From positions 62,001 to 126,000 of the forward strand of contig JABVXV010000014.1 of NCBI GenBank assembly GCA_013365325.1: a stretch of DNA of 64,000 bases, written 5' to 3'. The translations under genes and the position numbers were made by a program. This document shows positions 12,710-25,706 of this stretch, piece after piece. Positions within the stretch are counted from its first letter, which is position 1, and each line of letters opens with the position of its first letter. This stretch comes from Dipetalonema caudispina. Lineage: Eukaryota; Nematoda; Chromadorea; Rhabditida; Onchocercidae. The notes beneath the pieces were generated by a model, which made no database searches, was not told where the DNA came from, and saw only the letters and a list, made by a program, of their open reading frames with translations.

Positions 12710-15700
12710 ATTGTGGCTTCTATTAACAATATCCTCACTAGGATATACATTTGAAAATTATTCACAATGGAAATGAACTATTTATTAATTAGTGATAAAT
12801 TCAATAGGAATAAAAATTAATGAGAAATCAATAAATGTTATTCGATTTTATTTACACTTGTTTCAATTCATTTTCATTTCAAATTCATTTCATGTTAATA
12901 TCATAATAAAGATGGTATTAGGAAAAAAGAATAGTTATTGAGAGATTTAAAATATTTTTTCACTAATACTAATATTGTATTTCCATTATTATTTAGCATC
13001 AGCTTTTCTGAGCTTCTAAGAATTTTTTCGAATTGCTATTTTTTTGAAATATTACAGAATGATTTAAAAGAAATGACCTCATTTCCATTATTCTATAGAA
13101 ATTTTTAATATCCTCATCAGATAGTCTAGAAATAAGGTAAACTTTAAGCAACGAAATAGTTGTAAAAATTGAAAGATGTCAAAAATAAATGCAACAAAAA
13201 ATTTACGATAGCATGTGGTAATCACCCAAGCGAGAAAATCATAAATCTTTCAATTCGTAGCTGTAAAATCTGTTGAAGCTATAGCTTCGATACATCCCAT
13301 AACTGCCTGATAATTTTATGTCTATAAAATGTAAGCTAAATGTTTGGCAAGCATTAGCATTAAAAAACAAAATGTATTTGTAATGTGGAATAAATCCGTA
13401 AAATCTACACATTGTATTGTTGCGAAATGATAGAAGTAAAATGTATTAAAAGTTATTTGCAATTTCATTCCAATTAACTTTTCCTTTTTATTTGCTATCT
13501 CTTTTCAATGATCAATTGATGATGATTAAAGGATTGTTATTTTCACTTTAAATTTTCGTTTTTTTTGTTTAATAAATAAAGGAATAAATGTTTGTGTATA
13601 TATAACTCAATCAATGATGATATTTCAGATGCTACAAACTTGCAGATATCAACAATCAACGATCCTCATTAACAGTCTACAGCATGTTGCAATATTGGTA
13701 ATTAACTTGCTTTGCAAAAAGCAATAGCAGCTAAAGATATCAATTTTGAATATATTTTATATTTCAAATCAGCCATCATTCAATGAGATTTGTTCTGTCC
13801 CATTATGTTATATATGCAATAAATAGCAAAAAAACGGAACGACATATGCAATTCGTAGAAAAATTTGAAATTTATTGATATTTTAGAAATTTAAGGATTA
13901 AATTTGAATAAAAAAGGAAAAGAAATAAGAAAATTAATGAGAGATTATTTTTATACCAACATATCGTCAAATACATTGTGTCTAGAATATTTCACTTTTG
14001 TAAAAATTAAATCATAAATTTTTAAATTTTCAAAAAGTTTTGAATTTTTCGAGAGAGAGAAAGAGACAGGATAGAATAGCACAGCTGGTCATTTCGGACA
14101 TCTTTAACAGCAATGAACTTTGATATGAAATATGTTCAAATGCTAATATTTCTTCGTTATTTTTTCTGAGCATATCGATCAATGTTGCAACATATTTAAC
14201 AGAAATGTTACTATGAAATAAAGAAATACGCACAATATTTTGAAAAGAGAAGCAAATGTAAGAGTATGTATGATCGATCCGACATTGCAATACTATGAAC
14301 AAATAAAATTTAAATCTTTGGTAACAATAAACACATTTGTGTCCAATTAAATATTCAGGGCAAATTTATGAAAAATCGATGAAAATAGTGAGAAAGGTCA
14401 GGCAGTACAAAAGCATCTGGAATTTTACGACCATATATATATATATGCATTAAACTTTCAAACCATGCCATCTTTTTAATATCAAAGGAAAGCCGCTAAT
14501 TTGCCAATAGCCAATGAGGAAAAAAAAAAAAAAAAAAAGAATTAGCGCAGATTTTTGATGCATACATTCATTTTAAAAAATGATTAATTAATTATATTTT
14601 TCTACTAACAGTTAGAGGTACCATCAGTAGTTTTTATCAAAACCATTTGCAATTCCTTTAGAGATCGATGAAAGATAAAGTGATAATGATGATACATTCA
14701 TTATCTCTGAGGATATCAATGAATAACAAAAGTTAAAGGTGCTAAAGTTTCATTCATTGAGCCATTGATTTTCTCTTTAGGGTGAAGTAGAAGTTGAAAA
14801 ATAGTGTAAATTTCTAAAAGAAAGAATTTAAAAATCGATAATATTAATGAAAGTGCTTCAAATTGGGGTAACAATAAGTTATGTTAAGCCATATTTACTT
14901 GTTATTATTACTTATTTTGTGCATTCATAACAAAAAAAAAAAAAAAAAAAAAGAAAAAATTGAAGAAAAGGTATGAAATTTGAATAATTAAAAATTAAAT
15001 TAGAAAATGAAAGAGCAATTAAATTGTAGGGAAGTGATAAGATATAAAAAATATATTTGCTAGATTACATTCAATAAGAATTTTCCAATTTGAAAAATTC
15101 TCATTAATTTAATGCTATTTAAAAAATATCAATTTCTACGATATGATATTTCATCTCTTATCAACAATTTATATTCTCTATTTGTCCAAAATTTTCAGGA
15201 AATTTTTTACTTCTGCACTTCCTTTATTGTTATATTATATGACCGTATGGTTAGTGAAAACATACGGAGATTATCGGAAATTTTGAAGTAAACAACGGAA
15301 AACAATTTATCATCATTTGATTGACTATTTATGACAGCGGAAATCAATATCGCATCAGAAGCAATCTTATTACCAAGGTAATCAAGTAAGATGAAACGAG
15401 GGACGAGAGACGAGGGATTTGATGGAGTAGAAATTCCCATGAAAGAATTAAAAATCTAACTTCAACGAGTTCCAAAATAATTCTTCCAAGTATTGATTTT
15501 ACCACTTTTTAAATTACATCGATATCAACTCCATATTTCGTCACCAATGGATTGCAAATACCTCTCAATAACCTTGATAAGCGGTAAATTTATATTAGTG
15601 ATATGGTTAAGAAACAAAAAAGATGAAAAAAATAAGAAAAAAATTTGAAGGGTAGCAAAAAAAAAAAACCTTAAAGGAAAAAAGAAAAGAAAAGGTAAAT

Positions 15701-18123
15701 TCCGCATTTCTAGAGAGAAATTTTTTTTCACTCCAACTGTTATCAGAAATCGGATATGGCTCAGTATCCTTTCTTCTTATCTTCAATTTATGAATGTGCA
15801 AGTGAAAGCATTGAACAGGAAGAAACGTCAATCAGTAACGTCAATCTTTTCTACCATATCATATTACGTTTTGCATTTGTTTAATGCTTAACAAACTTTG
15901 AAAAGTTTAATAATATAGCATTTATTTTTCTTTTTAATAATTTATAACAATAAAATATTTTTTCAAATTTAATACGTATGAACTTGAGGAAGATGAATTA
16001 GGTTCACAATACGATCACTTCTTTTCGCCTTGTGTGTCAATATGAGCGATTGCGATAGGATTGTCTGCAAGAGAGGAAGCGATCAAAGATAGTAATATTC
16101 AACTTTCACCGATCCGATCGGTAACAGAAAACTACCAGCTGATCGCCTACCAAATATAGTCGTCACGAAATTTTTCCTTTTTGCTTTATTCCTAACATTT
16201 TCAAAACTGGAGAAGGATGACAATAACAAAATGAACATGTTACAATGAGAAGATAAAATTAAGAAAACGACGTATTTGAATAATTTCCTCCTACTAATTC
16301 TTTTCTTAACTACTCGTTATTGTTTACTTATCAGTAACCAAAACTATTCCCATTAAGATATTTGGAATTAAAACAAAATTTCACAGCAATATTGATAATC
16401 ATTTTCTTCATTTGATCACTTTTTATCATATCTGTTTTGAATTAATGGAAGTATCATAATGTAAAATATTTTATTTGATTAAATAAATTGGAATGATATG
16501 AGTAAAATAAAAAATGAATGAACAACAACGACTTCAAATGATTGCAAAGAAAAATAATAAAATGTTAATAGCTGAGTAAAAGCGCTATTAATTTTAATCT
16601 TTCCACAGTTTGTTTTTTGCAAATTGTGATATGATTACTTCCATTGGATTTTCTATTCTGATCCGATCTCTTCAATTTCACTGCAATCAAATTTGCTAGC
16701 CAAAATCCTAATATTTTAATTCATATTTCCTACTCGTTAAACAGGTTAACTTTTGCAGTGTCATAAGTGTAAAGGGAAGGATGAAAAGGAAAGAAGGCAG
16801 TTTCCTTCGCCAGTTGTAAAACGAATTAACATTTCAAAAATAAAATTACGAACATGTTGTATAAATAGGACAATATCATTCCAATGGAAACCTGTAAAAT
16901 GTTGGAATAAATGCTGAATGAAAGTATAAAATTCATGATTGCAATCATATTTCTCATTCAGGATTAATTTATTAACATCAAACTTTTATAAAGGTTAGCT
17001 TATTATCACTCTAAAATTTTTATATTTTTTTTTTGCAGTCTTTCATACTTCCTAAAAATTTTTCAATACTTTTCAAAATTGATTCAATAGTTTTTGTAAA
17101 ATTTTCAGCATTTTTACATTCATGTGATAATTTTAATCGTTGTTGAATACAGTAATTGACCATCGATCAATTATCTATCCATATAGCAGAAAGAGATATA
17201 CGAAGAATGTGGCATTCGAAGGAAACATAAAAGCGCAGCTGTCATCTTTCTTTATATCCAGGAATTGAAATTGAAATTTCAACTATTTTTGAATTAACAA
17301 ATATACGTAAGTATGAAAATAAAACATAGTGAAATTTCAAATGAATGAAAAAAAAAAATTTTTTTTTAAACAGAGATAAGAAAAGAGTCGTACTATTTGA
17401 AGAAAACAACATTAAAAAAAAAAAAAAAAAAAAATAAAATAAAATAAAATGAAAATCATTTCAAGGAAAAATAATACGATCGTTTTTAAAAGAGGCATCA
17501 AAAGCTTTTTTGAATTACTTTTTTTTTCTTTTATGATTTCTTCCACTTCTCTTTCTTTGCAGTTTCAAATTAAAATCATTATTTTGGATTATAATCTAAT
17601 GTAATCAAAGTGTAGGATTTATATGATGAATAAGCAATATTAAAGTACAGTGATTTTTCGAAATTTTAGGCATAGAAAGAAGAGATTTACATGAGTTGAT
17701 CAGTTAATAAGAATCTGATGAAAATGTCAAAGACCTAATTGACAATTGAATTAGAGTATATATGAACAAATGATGTTGTAAATTTCCATTGGAAAATTGA
17801 TTATGAAACGTGTTTGACGTGTGATTAGTAGTATCATTTTGAGATACGAAGAATAATATTGAAGTAATTTTGGCATCGTCTAGATGCAAAAATTTTGATG
17901 CTGATATATATTTAATACATCGATACATCGTTAGAAACAACATAAATTCAACGGTGATTCAGAATCTATCATTTATACATCTGACCTTATGTATAAAATA
18001 AGAATTAGATTGTTTGGTAACGTTTTTGTTGTAAAAGTAATGTTGAATCAAATATTTCAGATGTGAAAAGAAGACTTTCTTGCAGCTGGAAGACAGGTGC
18101 CATAAATTGAAAATGCGAGAAAA

Positions 18124-18167
18124 CAGCGGGATGGCGGGATAGCGGGGTAACCGAATAGCGGAGAAGA

Positions 18168-18202
<35 letters not shown>

Positions 18203-18206
18203 GGGA
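18124..18206. repeat. 8-base GC-rich tandem repeat followed by (GA)n
   Basis: About five degenerate 8-base units (CAGCGGGA, TGGCGGGA, TAGCGGGG, TAACCGAA, TAGCGGAG) at 18124-18163 run directly into a (GA)n microsatellite with interrupted GGGA ends. It is one of the few GC-rich spots in the window. Confidence 0.8.
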
Positions 18207-19187
18207 AATCATAAAATCGTTACAATAGGATACATGTCTTGTGCGCTTCTCAATTAGTTTTTGGTTAACTTACATATCACAGTTTGCACTTTTCATCGCC
18301 TACTTCTTTTGTTTGAATGCAAATTTTTTGGAAGGAAAAAAAAAAAGAAACGAAGAGAATTCTAAACAAAGAGTTGATAACACTTGATAAAAGATGAGTT
18401 ATGTTTTTAAATGTGGAAATTAAAAGACTTAAATAATTATTATCAATCTATTTTTGTTCTCATTAGATCCTATAACATTGATAATCAGGAATGGATTGTA
18501 TAGTTTAAACACTTAGTTACTGAATTTCAATTATCACCAATATTGCTCGTCATGAATGTACTACACCTCAGAACTCCCCCGCTAGCATCGGGCTTGTAAT
18601 AGTTATTCTTCATTGATCTTGAAGATGAACTGCGAACTACCGATTTCAGTGCTATCAGGAATTAGATCGAGCTTTAAAATAAGACGGTGAGAAAGTTGGT
18701 GAATATGTTGAAAGGTCAAAAATGTGAGGGATACGTGTAAGCACAAGAGACGACAGGGATGCAGAATGGTAAGAAAGGATAATGTAGGGAAAGGTTGAGA
18801 AAATGATTAGATAGTTATATTTAGCAGTGTGGCAGAGAATGAGAGGAGATGAGAAAGCAATTGGTAAAGAATTCATCAGTTGTGAGATTGTATGCAATTT
18901 GGTTAGAGGAGTTAGAGGAAGTCAAGAAGAGTGTATCACTCTATCATGAAATAGGCGGGTAGCCTTGTTTGTATGAAGATCTTTTGGCTTGGCTTACTTG
19001 GCTCATGTATATGGCCAGATTTAGATGGTTGAGGTCATTACTTATGACAGAAATGCAGCATTAGTCATTAGATAAGTGAGAATTATTGCTTATCAGTCTT
19101 TGTTGAAGGGAATTTAGTATCAGTCATTATGTGGATGATAATGTTTGCTTATCACTGACAAGTGTTGGTGATCAGAATATATTAAAG

Positions 19188-19196
19188 TTGCAGAAG
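19188..19196 (+). promoter_or_regulatory. probable spliced-leader acceptor of the XMAP215-type gene
   Basis: TTGCAG ends at 19193, three bases before the ATG at 19197. An AG this close to the start, with open sequence upstream that lacks resemblance to the family, fits a trans-splice acceptor. It is equally able to be a cis acceptor for an undetected upstream exon. Confidence 0.5.
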
Positions 19197-21352
19197 ATGG
19201 ATGAAGTGGATATAACAAATCATTTACCCCCTGGCTTCTTCGAAACTATCCGATCAACGAAATGGACCGAAAGACGTGATATTCTTTCAGCATTCATTGA
19301 TAATTTATCGCGGTATTCACGCATTGATCCTACAATAAAGTATAATGAAATTTTTGCCGAGCTAAAATTGGTTGGTACATTTTACTTTTTGATTCCTATC
19401 CGGATCAATTTAGCAAAATTTGAGCTACTGCTTGCTTAATAAGTGAGACTGACATTAATTGTAATATCGAAATATACGTAGCGCTTCAAGTTTTGCATAT
19501 GCTACTATCAGTAGCTTTTTTGTTGATTAATTTTTCAACAGCAATTAACAAAGTAGTCGAATAAAAATGAAGGAATATTTCGCTTTTCACAGAAGGTAAA
19601 GTCAAAGTATTTTAGATTAATTTTTTTTTTCTTTTTTTTGGAAGAGAATTTGGGATTTTTGTCTTTGTTTTCAGTTAGACCAGATTTCTTTTCAGATCAT
19701 ATCAAAGGATTCAAATATTGTCGTCGTAACACTAGCACTGCGAGCGTTAACAGCATTCGTAAAGGGGTTACGCGAAAAATTTGTGAAATACATTCCTATG
19801 GCACGTATCTTTTAATGCAAAGTTGTTTTAGCTGGATGTTCGAATACTTATAAATTATATGAGTTTTGAGTGAAATTACCAAGAGGAATTAAAATCCTCA
19901 TTGCAGATACTGTTGCATATACTAGAAAAATTTAAAGAAAAGAAGGCCTCAGTTAAAGAAGCTATTGTGGAGTGCCTATCACTTGTCGCCCAACATGTAC
20001 GTTTTATATGTTTACATTCTTACTTAGAGAATAATGATTCCTAACAGTTATTTTGACTATCGTAAGCTTTATACCTCTTTTTCAGTGTGATATTACAATG
20101 CTTACTGGTCCCATATGTGAAGCTTTAGAGAAAGCCACAAATCCTAATGTGAAAGCAGGTATAGATCAGTGGATTTATTGTATTTTATGCCATTGTCCAC
20201 GAAGTGCTACGCCTATGGGATTTATCAAAAGTGTTGGACCATATCTTGTTAAAGTAAAATTTTCTCTTGTTTTACTCCATCTTGCTTACTTAGCAGTTGA
20301 AAATATATTTCCTTTTGCATTTTTTGACATATAAATTGATATTTTCCAGCATAGCAAAGATAGCGATCCGGACGTCCGTGAGAGAAGTTATATGGTTTTT
20401 GGCGCTATTTTACGACTAGTTGAAGAAAAAGTAATGGCTTCCATCTCTGATGGAGCATTCTGTGACAAAACCAAATCAAAGAAAATTATAGAATACTTGG
20501 AAAAAGCTGAGAAAGATTTTGAAGTGTATAAGCAGGCACAAATCGAAACCGATATCGCTTTGGAGTCTTGTACAGGCGAAAATATGGTTCAGTTTTAACT
20601 GATATAAGGATTAGAAATTTTATTTCTTTTATTTTTACCAAAAATGATGTATACATAAAACATAGAAAATTATTTCAACTACTCGTCCGTTTTTTATTCT
20701 TTTTTACAGTGACTGGCATTGAGGAGGTCGCTGTTGCTCTAGCTTTCAGGTCTAGGTCCATTTTCATCATTTTCATTTTCAGATTACCTTGAGAATCACA
20801 CAGAAACCAAGTTTTATGTCTGTTTGAGAATTTAGGGACATCATGAAGAATCAGTTGGTGGTTTAGTTCAGCCTGACGCAGCAGTTAGCTCCTGGGAATT
20901 GCTGACTGAAACGAAAATCAGTAATAAAATTCCACGTGATATACAGACAAGGTTAGCTTCAAAGAAGTGGAAGGATAGACAAGAAGCACTGGAGGTAAAT
21001 TTTGAAACCTCATATTTTTTTTAAGAAAACGACGGAATGCTGACAGAAATTTTGCTTGGAACAAAATTGATCGTACCGTTTGAAATTTATAGATATTGTG
21101 CAGTATTTTGGAGAGCAATCCGCGACTTTGCCCTAATGAAGATCATTCTGAGTTGATTGAAATCCTGCGTAAGGTATGTTTTAAAATTTCATTTTCTATA
21201 TTGGTTAAGTTCGTCATGCTTTTCATTACTGTTTGTTGTTTTAGATACTCGAGAAAGATGCGAATGTTAATGTAGCTGCGGTTGCAGCAAAGTGTATAGC
21301 AGGTTTCGCGAATGGCTTACGTTATAAGTTCGCCACATTCATACCAAAAGTA

Positions 21353-21387
<35 letters not shown>

Positions 21388-24300
21388 CCAATAAGTTCAT
21401 AAACTAATTTAGTAAAGAAGATTCATCCATTAACTAATTTGGGAAATAAAATAATTTATCTAGTTTGCCGGGAAATTTCTCAGTATTATTCCTCTACCAA
21501 TTAAGTTTTGATTTAGTAAAAAAAAGTAAGTTATCTTTATTCAGTAAGTTCATAAACTAATTTAGTCTAATTCTTGGAACATTTATTTGTTGCGTTATGG
21601 TTTGGATAATCTTTTCAGATTTATATTTCTGCTTTCGAAAAATTCAAGGAGAAGAAATTAATTCTTCGCGAGCCATTAATTGAACTTTGTGACCTCCTTG
21701 CTTTACTCGTGAGTTGCATTTCTTAAATAATCTAATGAATTTGTCGTGTAGTGCGCAGTTGATAAGTTAGAGTTGTAGGAAATTGACCAGTGAATGTTTC
21801 TTAGAAATGCATTCTTTACTTAAATAAATTCACAGACTCCTCTTTCTGCATACATCGACGCTGTGGTGATAGCACTGCAAAAACCAAATCCACAAGTAAA
21901 GACACAAACTGCTCTCTTTCTCTCAAGATTACTACGTCAGCACAATGTGCATACTTTACCGTTGGACTGTGTAGCGCAGAAACTTGGACCAGCACTTACT
22001 AAGGTAATTTTTAAGATGATTTTTCGTTGTATTAATAAAGGAAAAAAAAGAAAACTTAAGCAAGTAATAATGAAATAAATAAATGTGTCGTGTGTCAGTA
22101 TAATTGATAACGTTGATGGGAAATGCTTCATCTGGAAAATGCGGCAAGTTTTAGTTATTTGTTAGATTTGTTCATTCATAGTACGAAAACTATAGAGTAC
22201 CTCATCTCTGTGTTAAGGCAGTCATCGACTTCCCTAATGTTGAACTCAAAAATTAAGTAATACTAAACCAGAGTTTGTTCTTCTTTAAGCTGTCCTTTGA
22301 TGCGGATCCAGATAGTCGTGAAGCATCGTTTGTAGCAGTTGGAGCCATCATGAGGATTGCTGGTGAGAATGTTGTGAATGATTGCTGGAATAAAATCATG
22401 GAAGATGATAATAAATCGGCAAAGGTTTTCGTAAGACTACTTCATAACTTGAGTTTAGTTATCATAATATGATGCTTCTTCAAAGCATTTCAAGTTTCTG
22501 AATAATACAAAAAGAGATTTTATATACGTGATTTAGCTTTGGCCATTCCTTGATTTCATAATTTTAGTAAAAATTCTTCAGGTCCGTGAGAACTGTGAAA
22601 GTTTAACACGAGAATTCGGACTAAATGCTTCCGCTCCAATTTTGCAGTTGCATCAGAAAACGAAATCAGTAGTAGCTACTGTAAAAGTTGGAAGCGACAA
22701 AGCGCTTAGTGCTGGTTCAAGGATTAAGGTAACTGTGGATAGTACTGTTACTCGATTAGACATTATTTTATTCCCAATATCAAGATCGTAACTCCACCAG
22801 TCAGCAACTGTGGTTGCTCCTCAAACTGCTGATCTCCCACTGATATCTTATAATTATTGATTGTTTAATTAATATTACACTATTTCTCATCCGATGAAAC
22901 AGATCAAAATATTTGCCCTCCACTCTTCATGTTATTAATATATAAATTTCTGATCACTTAAAAGTCATTCTAATGCACTGAAAGTTTCTTTTTTTTTATT
23001 AAGAGAGCATCCAACAAGCGGTTATCACAAAAAAGAATCTCAGCGAAGCCTAGATTCCGTACATGAAAGATATATAAACAAATAGCGAGAAGCTCAATAA
23101 AATTATGTTTTTAAAAGTTCTGCCTATGTTTTCTTTACTAGCCTAACAGAGTGCTAAATCAAATTTCGGAAATTGTCTTTCCAGGGTTCAAAATGTAATA
23201 TTAAGATCACAAAAAAGGTACCTTATGATACAGTGGTTTCAAAGTCAAAGCTTAACAATGCGATAATACCTGCAGCTAGAGCTCAGTCATTGCGTTCTGC
23301 AGTTCCATCTGCTTCAGTGGAAGTAAAATGTGAGGAATTAGTAAGAATATTGTCAACAAAATTGCTCCACGCCATAATAGAAGCTAACTGTGAAATATAC
23401 TGATATTCCAGTTTATCGCATATACATTCTACTATTGATTTACATCTTGGTTCACAAGAATTCTACTATTGATTTACATCTTGGTTTAATTGTGTTGTAT
23501 TTCTATAAGTGAGATGGAATTCTTTAATTTTCGTAGTGTTCTTTTTTGTTCCATTTACTACCATGATTTGGCGTCTATGATTGTATTGCAGGTATTCAGG
23601 TATCAGGTGGTGATAAGACGAAAATTCATGGAAAGAATGGTACAAATGAAAAGGATGTGTTTTTTGATGCTGCAGAAGAAGTAGAGATTGTATCAGATAA
23701 CAGTTCACTCAAGAGAAGCGGAACATATACTGTAGAGGAAAGAGAACCAGGTTATCCAATATCCAGATTTTGAGGAAGATAAAACTGCGAGTTGATGTTT
23801 ACAACCTTTTGATATTTCTGTTTTCACATTTTATCAGCTTCAGGAGCTGCAGTTACAAAAGAATCACTTACATTGCAATCTGTTAGTCATGAAATGAAAC
23901 GATCTAATACAGCCAACGTTACAGCTCCGTCGGTCAGTGGTTTTATATTACAGCTTACTTTTTTTTGTTTTCTTTTTTTAATTCCAAATTGCGAGTTAGC
24001 GAAAGCACAATTTACAAACCGATTAGGGTATGGAATTTCTCTTGATAGTGGCATGCCATACCAGACGAGGTGCTGAATTTGCAAGAGGAACTCATTATTA
24101 AACTGTTCCGTTTAATTCATTCTTGAGTTGAGGTGCCGGTTTCTCGGGCTGATTTCGTCGAGCATGCGCGAGGGTTACGGCTCAAAGTTTCTGAAACATA
24201 GCGTTTTTTCTCACTGTTCATCGTTATCGAGTTTGTTTGGTCGGACTGAATTTCATGAGAGTTTCACAAAATACTCGCCGCAAAAAAATTTATTTTGTTG

Positions 24301-24455
24301 ATTCCATTCACAGATTGATTTTTTTAGAGGCTTTTACTGAGAGTTTTAAAACTTAGTTTTTTAAGGTCCGCAACTGTGCATCTCGCTTACCTACTCCGAC
24401 ATCACGAGGCACATCCGGAAGTCGTATTCCTGTTCCTGTTCCCAAACGCATATGA
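19197..24455 (+). CDS. zyg-9: XMAP215/Dis1-family (ZYG-9-like) two-TOG microtubule protein, 16 exons
   Basis: Exons: 19197-19370, 19696-19800, 19907-19996, 20086-20253, 20350-20586, 20836-20994, 21093-21173, 21245-21349, 21619-21708, 21836-22003, 22290-22424, 22582-22728, 23185-23340, 23600-23750, 23838-23932 and 24366-24455. They join in frame to about 716 residues. The first TOG domain (about 5-240) has STKWTERRDIL, LREKF and EKFKEKKASV. The second (about 285-510) has SKKWKDRQEAL, AAVAAKCIAGFANGLRYKF and EKFKEKK. These match TOG2 of vertebrate ch-TOG. A basic Ser/Thr-rich tail ends in TSGSRIPVPVPK, whose SRIP (706-709) is an SxIP-type EB1-binding motif. Family role: binds tubulin, drives plus-end growth, needed for centrosomal microtubules and spindles. 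C. elegans ZYG-9 is about twice as long with three TOGs, so this is either a short family member or a paralogue. The intron after exon 2 starts with GC. The exon 5/6 junction (20586/20836) is the least certain; a small extra exon near 20710 is possible. Confidence 0.88.
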
Positions 24456-24496
24456 GAATTCTCATCACCGACTTTTATGGATTCTTTTTTCTTTGT

Positions 24497-24502
24497 AATA
24501 AA
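24497..24502 (+). terminator. polyadenylation signal of the XMAP215-type gene
   Basis: AATAAA 42 bases after the TGA stop at 24453-24455, same strand. Confidence 0.65.
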
Positions 24503-25706
24503 CTTCTGCTTGAACGTGAAAGACATTTTATTGTTTATGGACCGCTGTCATGTTTTTTTGTTTCTTTTCTACTGAAATCGCTTCCTATTCTCACTTTTGC
24601 TAATCTTTCATTTTAAGTATCACTTTAATGTTAAAAAAGCACTTGGTGCATGCAATTTTGTCTTACCAAAATTTTGTCGGGTTACGTAATAATGTGTACC
24701 AGATCTCTTCATGTGTATTATACCTAAAATTCGTATACTTTTGTTCTTTAACTGCCGATATGTAGTTTTGCCATGTCATAGATAAAACTTTAAACTGCTA
24801 AAATGTTTCAATTTCTGAGTAACCAGTGAACCATTTTAAATCTTAATATTGTTAGGTGAAACGATATTGGACAGTGAAACTTTTCAGAATAGAAAATTAG
24901 TGCAGACTTTCGTTTTTGATTCGTTTAATTTGGTCTAACATAATAAACTCTCAAGATTATTTTTCTTTCCTTTTATTTCTGAGCACTTTTTACCTAAATT
25001 TTATAAAACATGATCACTGTTCGAATTTGATGGAGTGTCATTTTTACCACTCCTGATTTTCATAAAGATTAATTACCATAAAATTCTTTGAATTATTAAA
25101 GCGTGTAATTGCAGAATAGCAAAAATCGTAATTATAATTAATAGTAGTGTGCGATTGATATAATATTGCCAGATCTGTGTCATTTATTCGGGATTCAATT
25201 CTAGTAGACAAACGTAAGATGTCAACACAATGAATTAACAAAAATGGGATCCATTGTTGGAGGCTTTGAACAAACTTGCTCGTTTGTTCCTCTACTGTTT
25301 GACAAACCTGTTTATAAGAGAACTATGTCGATGGAAAATGATAGATCTATTTGAAAAAGATACTTCCGATCTATTTTGATTTTAGCAGACAGCTTGATCA
25401 TTTACATTTTTTCTCAATTCATTCATTAGAATTTTTCACATTTCTATCCTTTTATTTCAGAATATGAATGTTTCTTCTTCAATGTAACTCATTTAATTAA
25501 CCCATAAGATATGATGCAATTATTGATCACATAACGATAATATAAATAGTAATATATTATTGATCACAATGGTTATCAAAATTTTTATCTCTTTGTTACA
25601 TTATCATACTCGAATAGTTTTATCAATTCCAGCACATTTAATCATTTTCCGCTATTCATTCGAGTAATCCTCGAATATGTAACATTCCGGATAATTAAAA
25701 TACGCG
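24503..25706. other. intergenic
   Basis: About 1.2 kb between two genes on the same strand. I see no open frame or repeat worth naming. Confidence 0.6.

Larger units (their letters stand above)
9934..19190. other. long gene-poor region
   Basis: Apart from the possible exon at 12.62-12.71 kb, I see no gene in this 9 kb. It holds A/T runs (about 10039-10064, 14521-14538, 14932-14951 and 17413-17432), a GA-repeat with a GC-richer 8-base repeat at 18.12-18.21 kb, and a purine-rich plus strand at 18.65-18.90 kb. The open frames here are short, lack matching splice partners and resemble no family. Confidence 0.6.

Noticed and set aside
15207..15440. 77-codon minus-strand frame
   Set aside because: Composition is plausible, but there is no neighbouring exon, no signal peptide and no recognised motif.
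16030..16075. Possible minus-strand terminal exon after TCTTGCAG (reads NPIAIAHIDTQGEKK then stop)
   Set aside because: Only 15 codons. I found no upstream exon in matching phase.
20701..20755. Small extra exon of the XMAP215-type gene (VTGIEEVAVALAF)
   Set aside because: Including it needs a weak donor (GTACAG) in exon 5 and a second weak donor. The simpler junction 20586/20836 keeps frame, though this remains uncertain.
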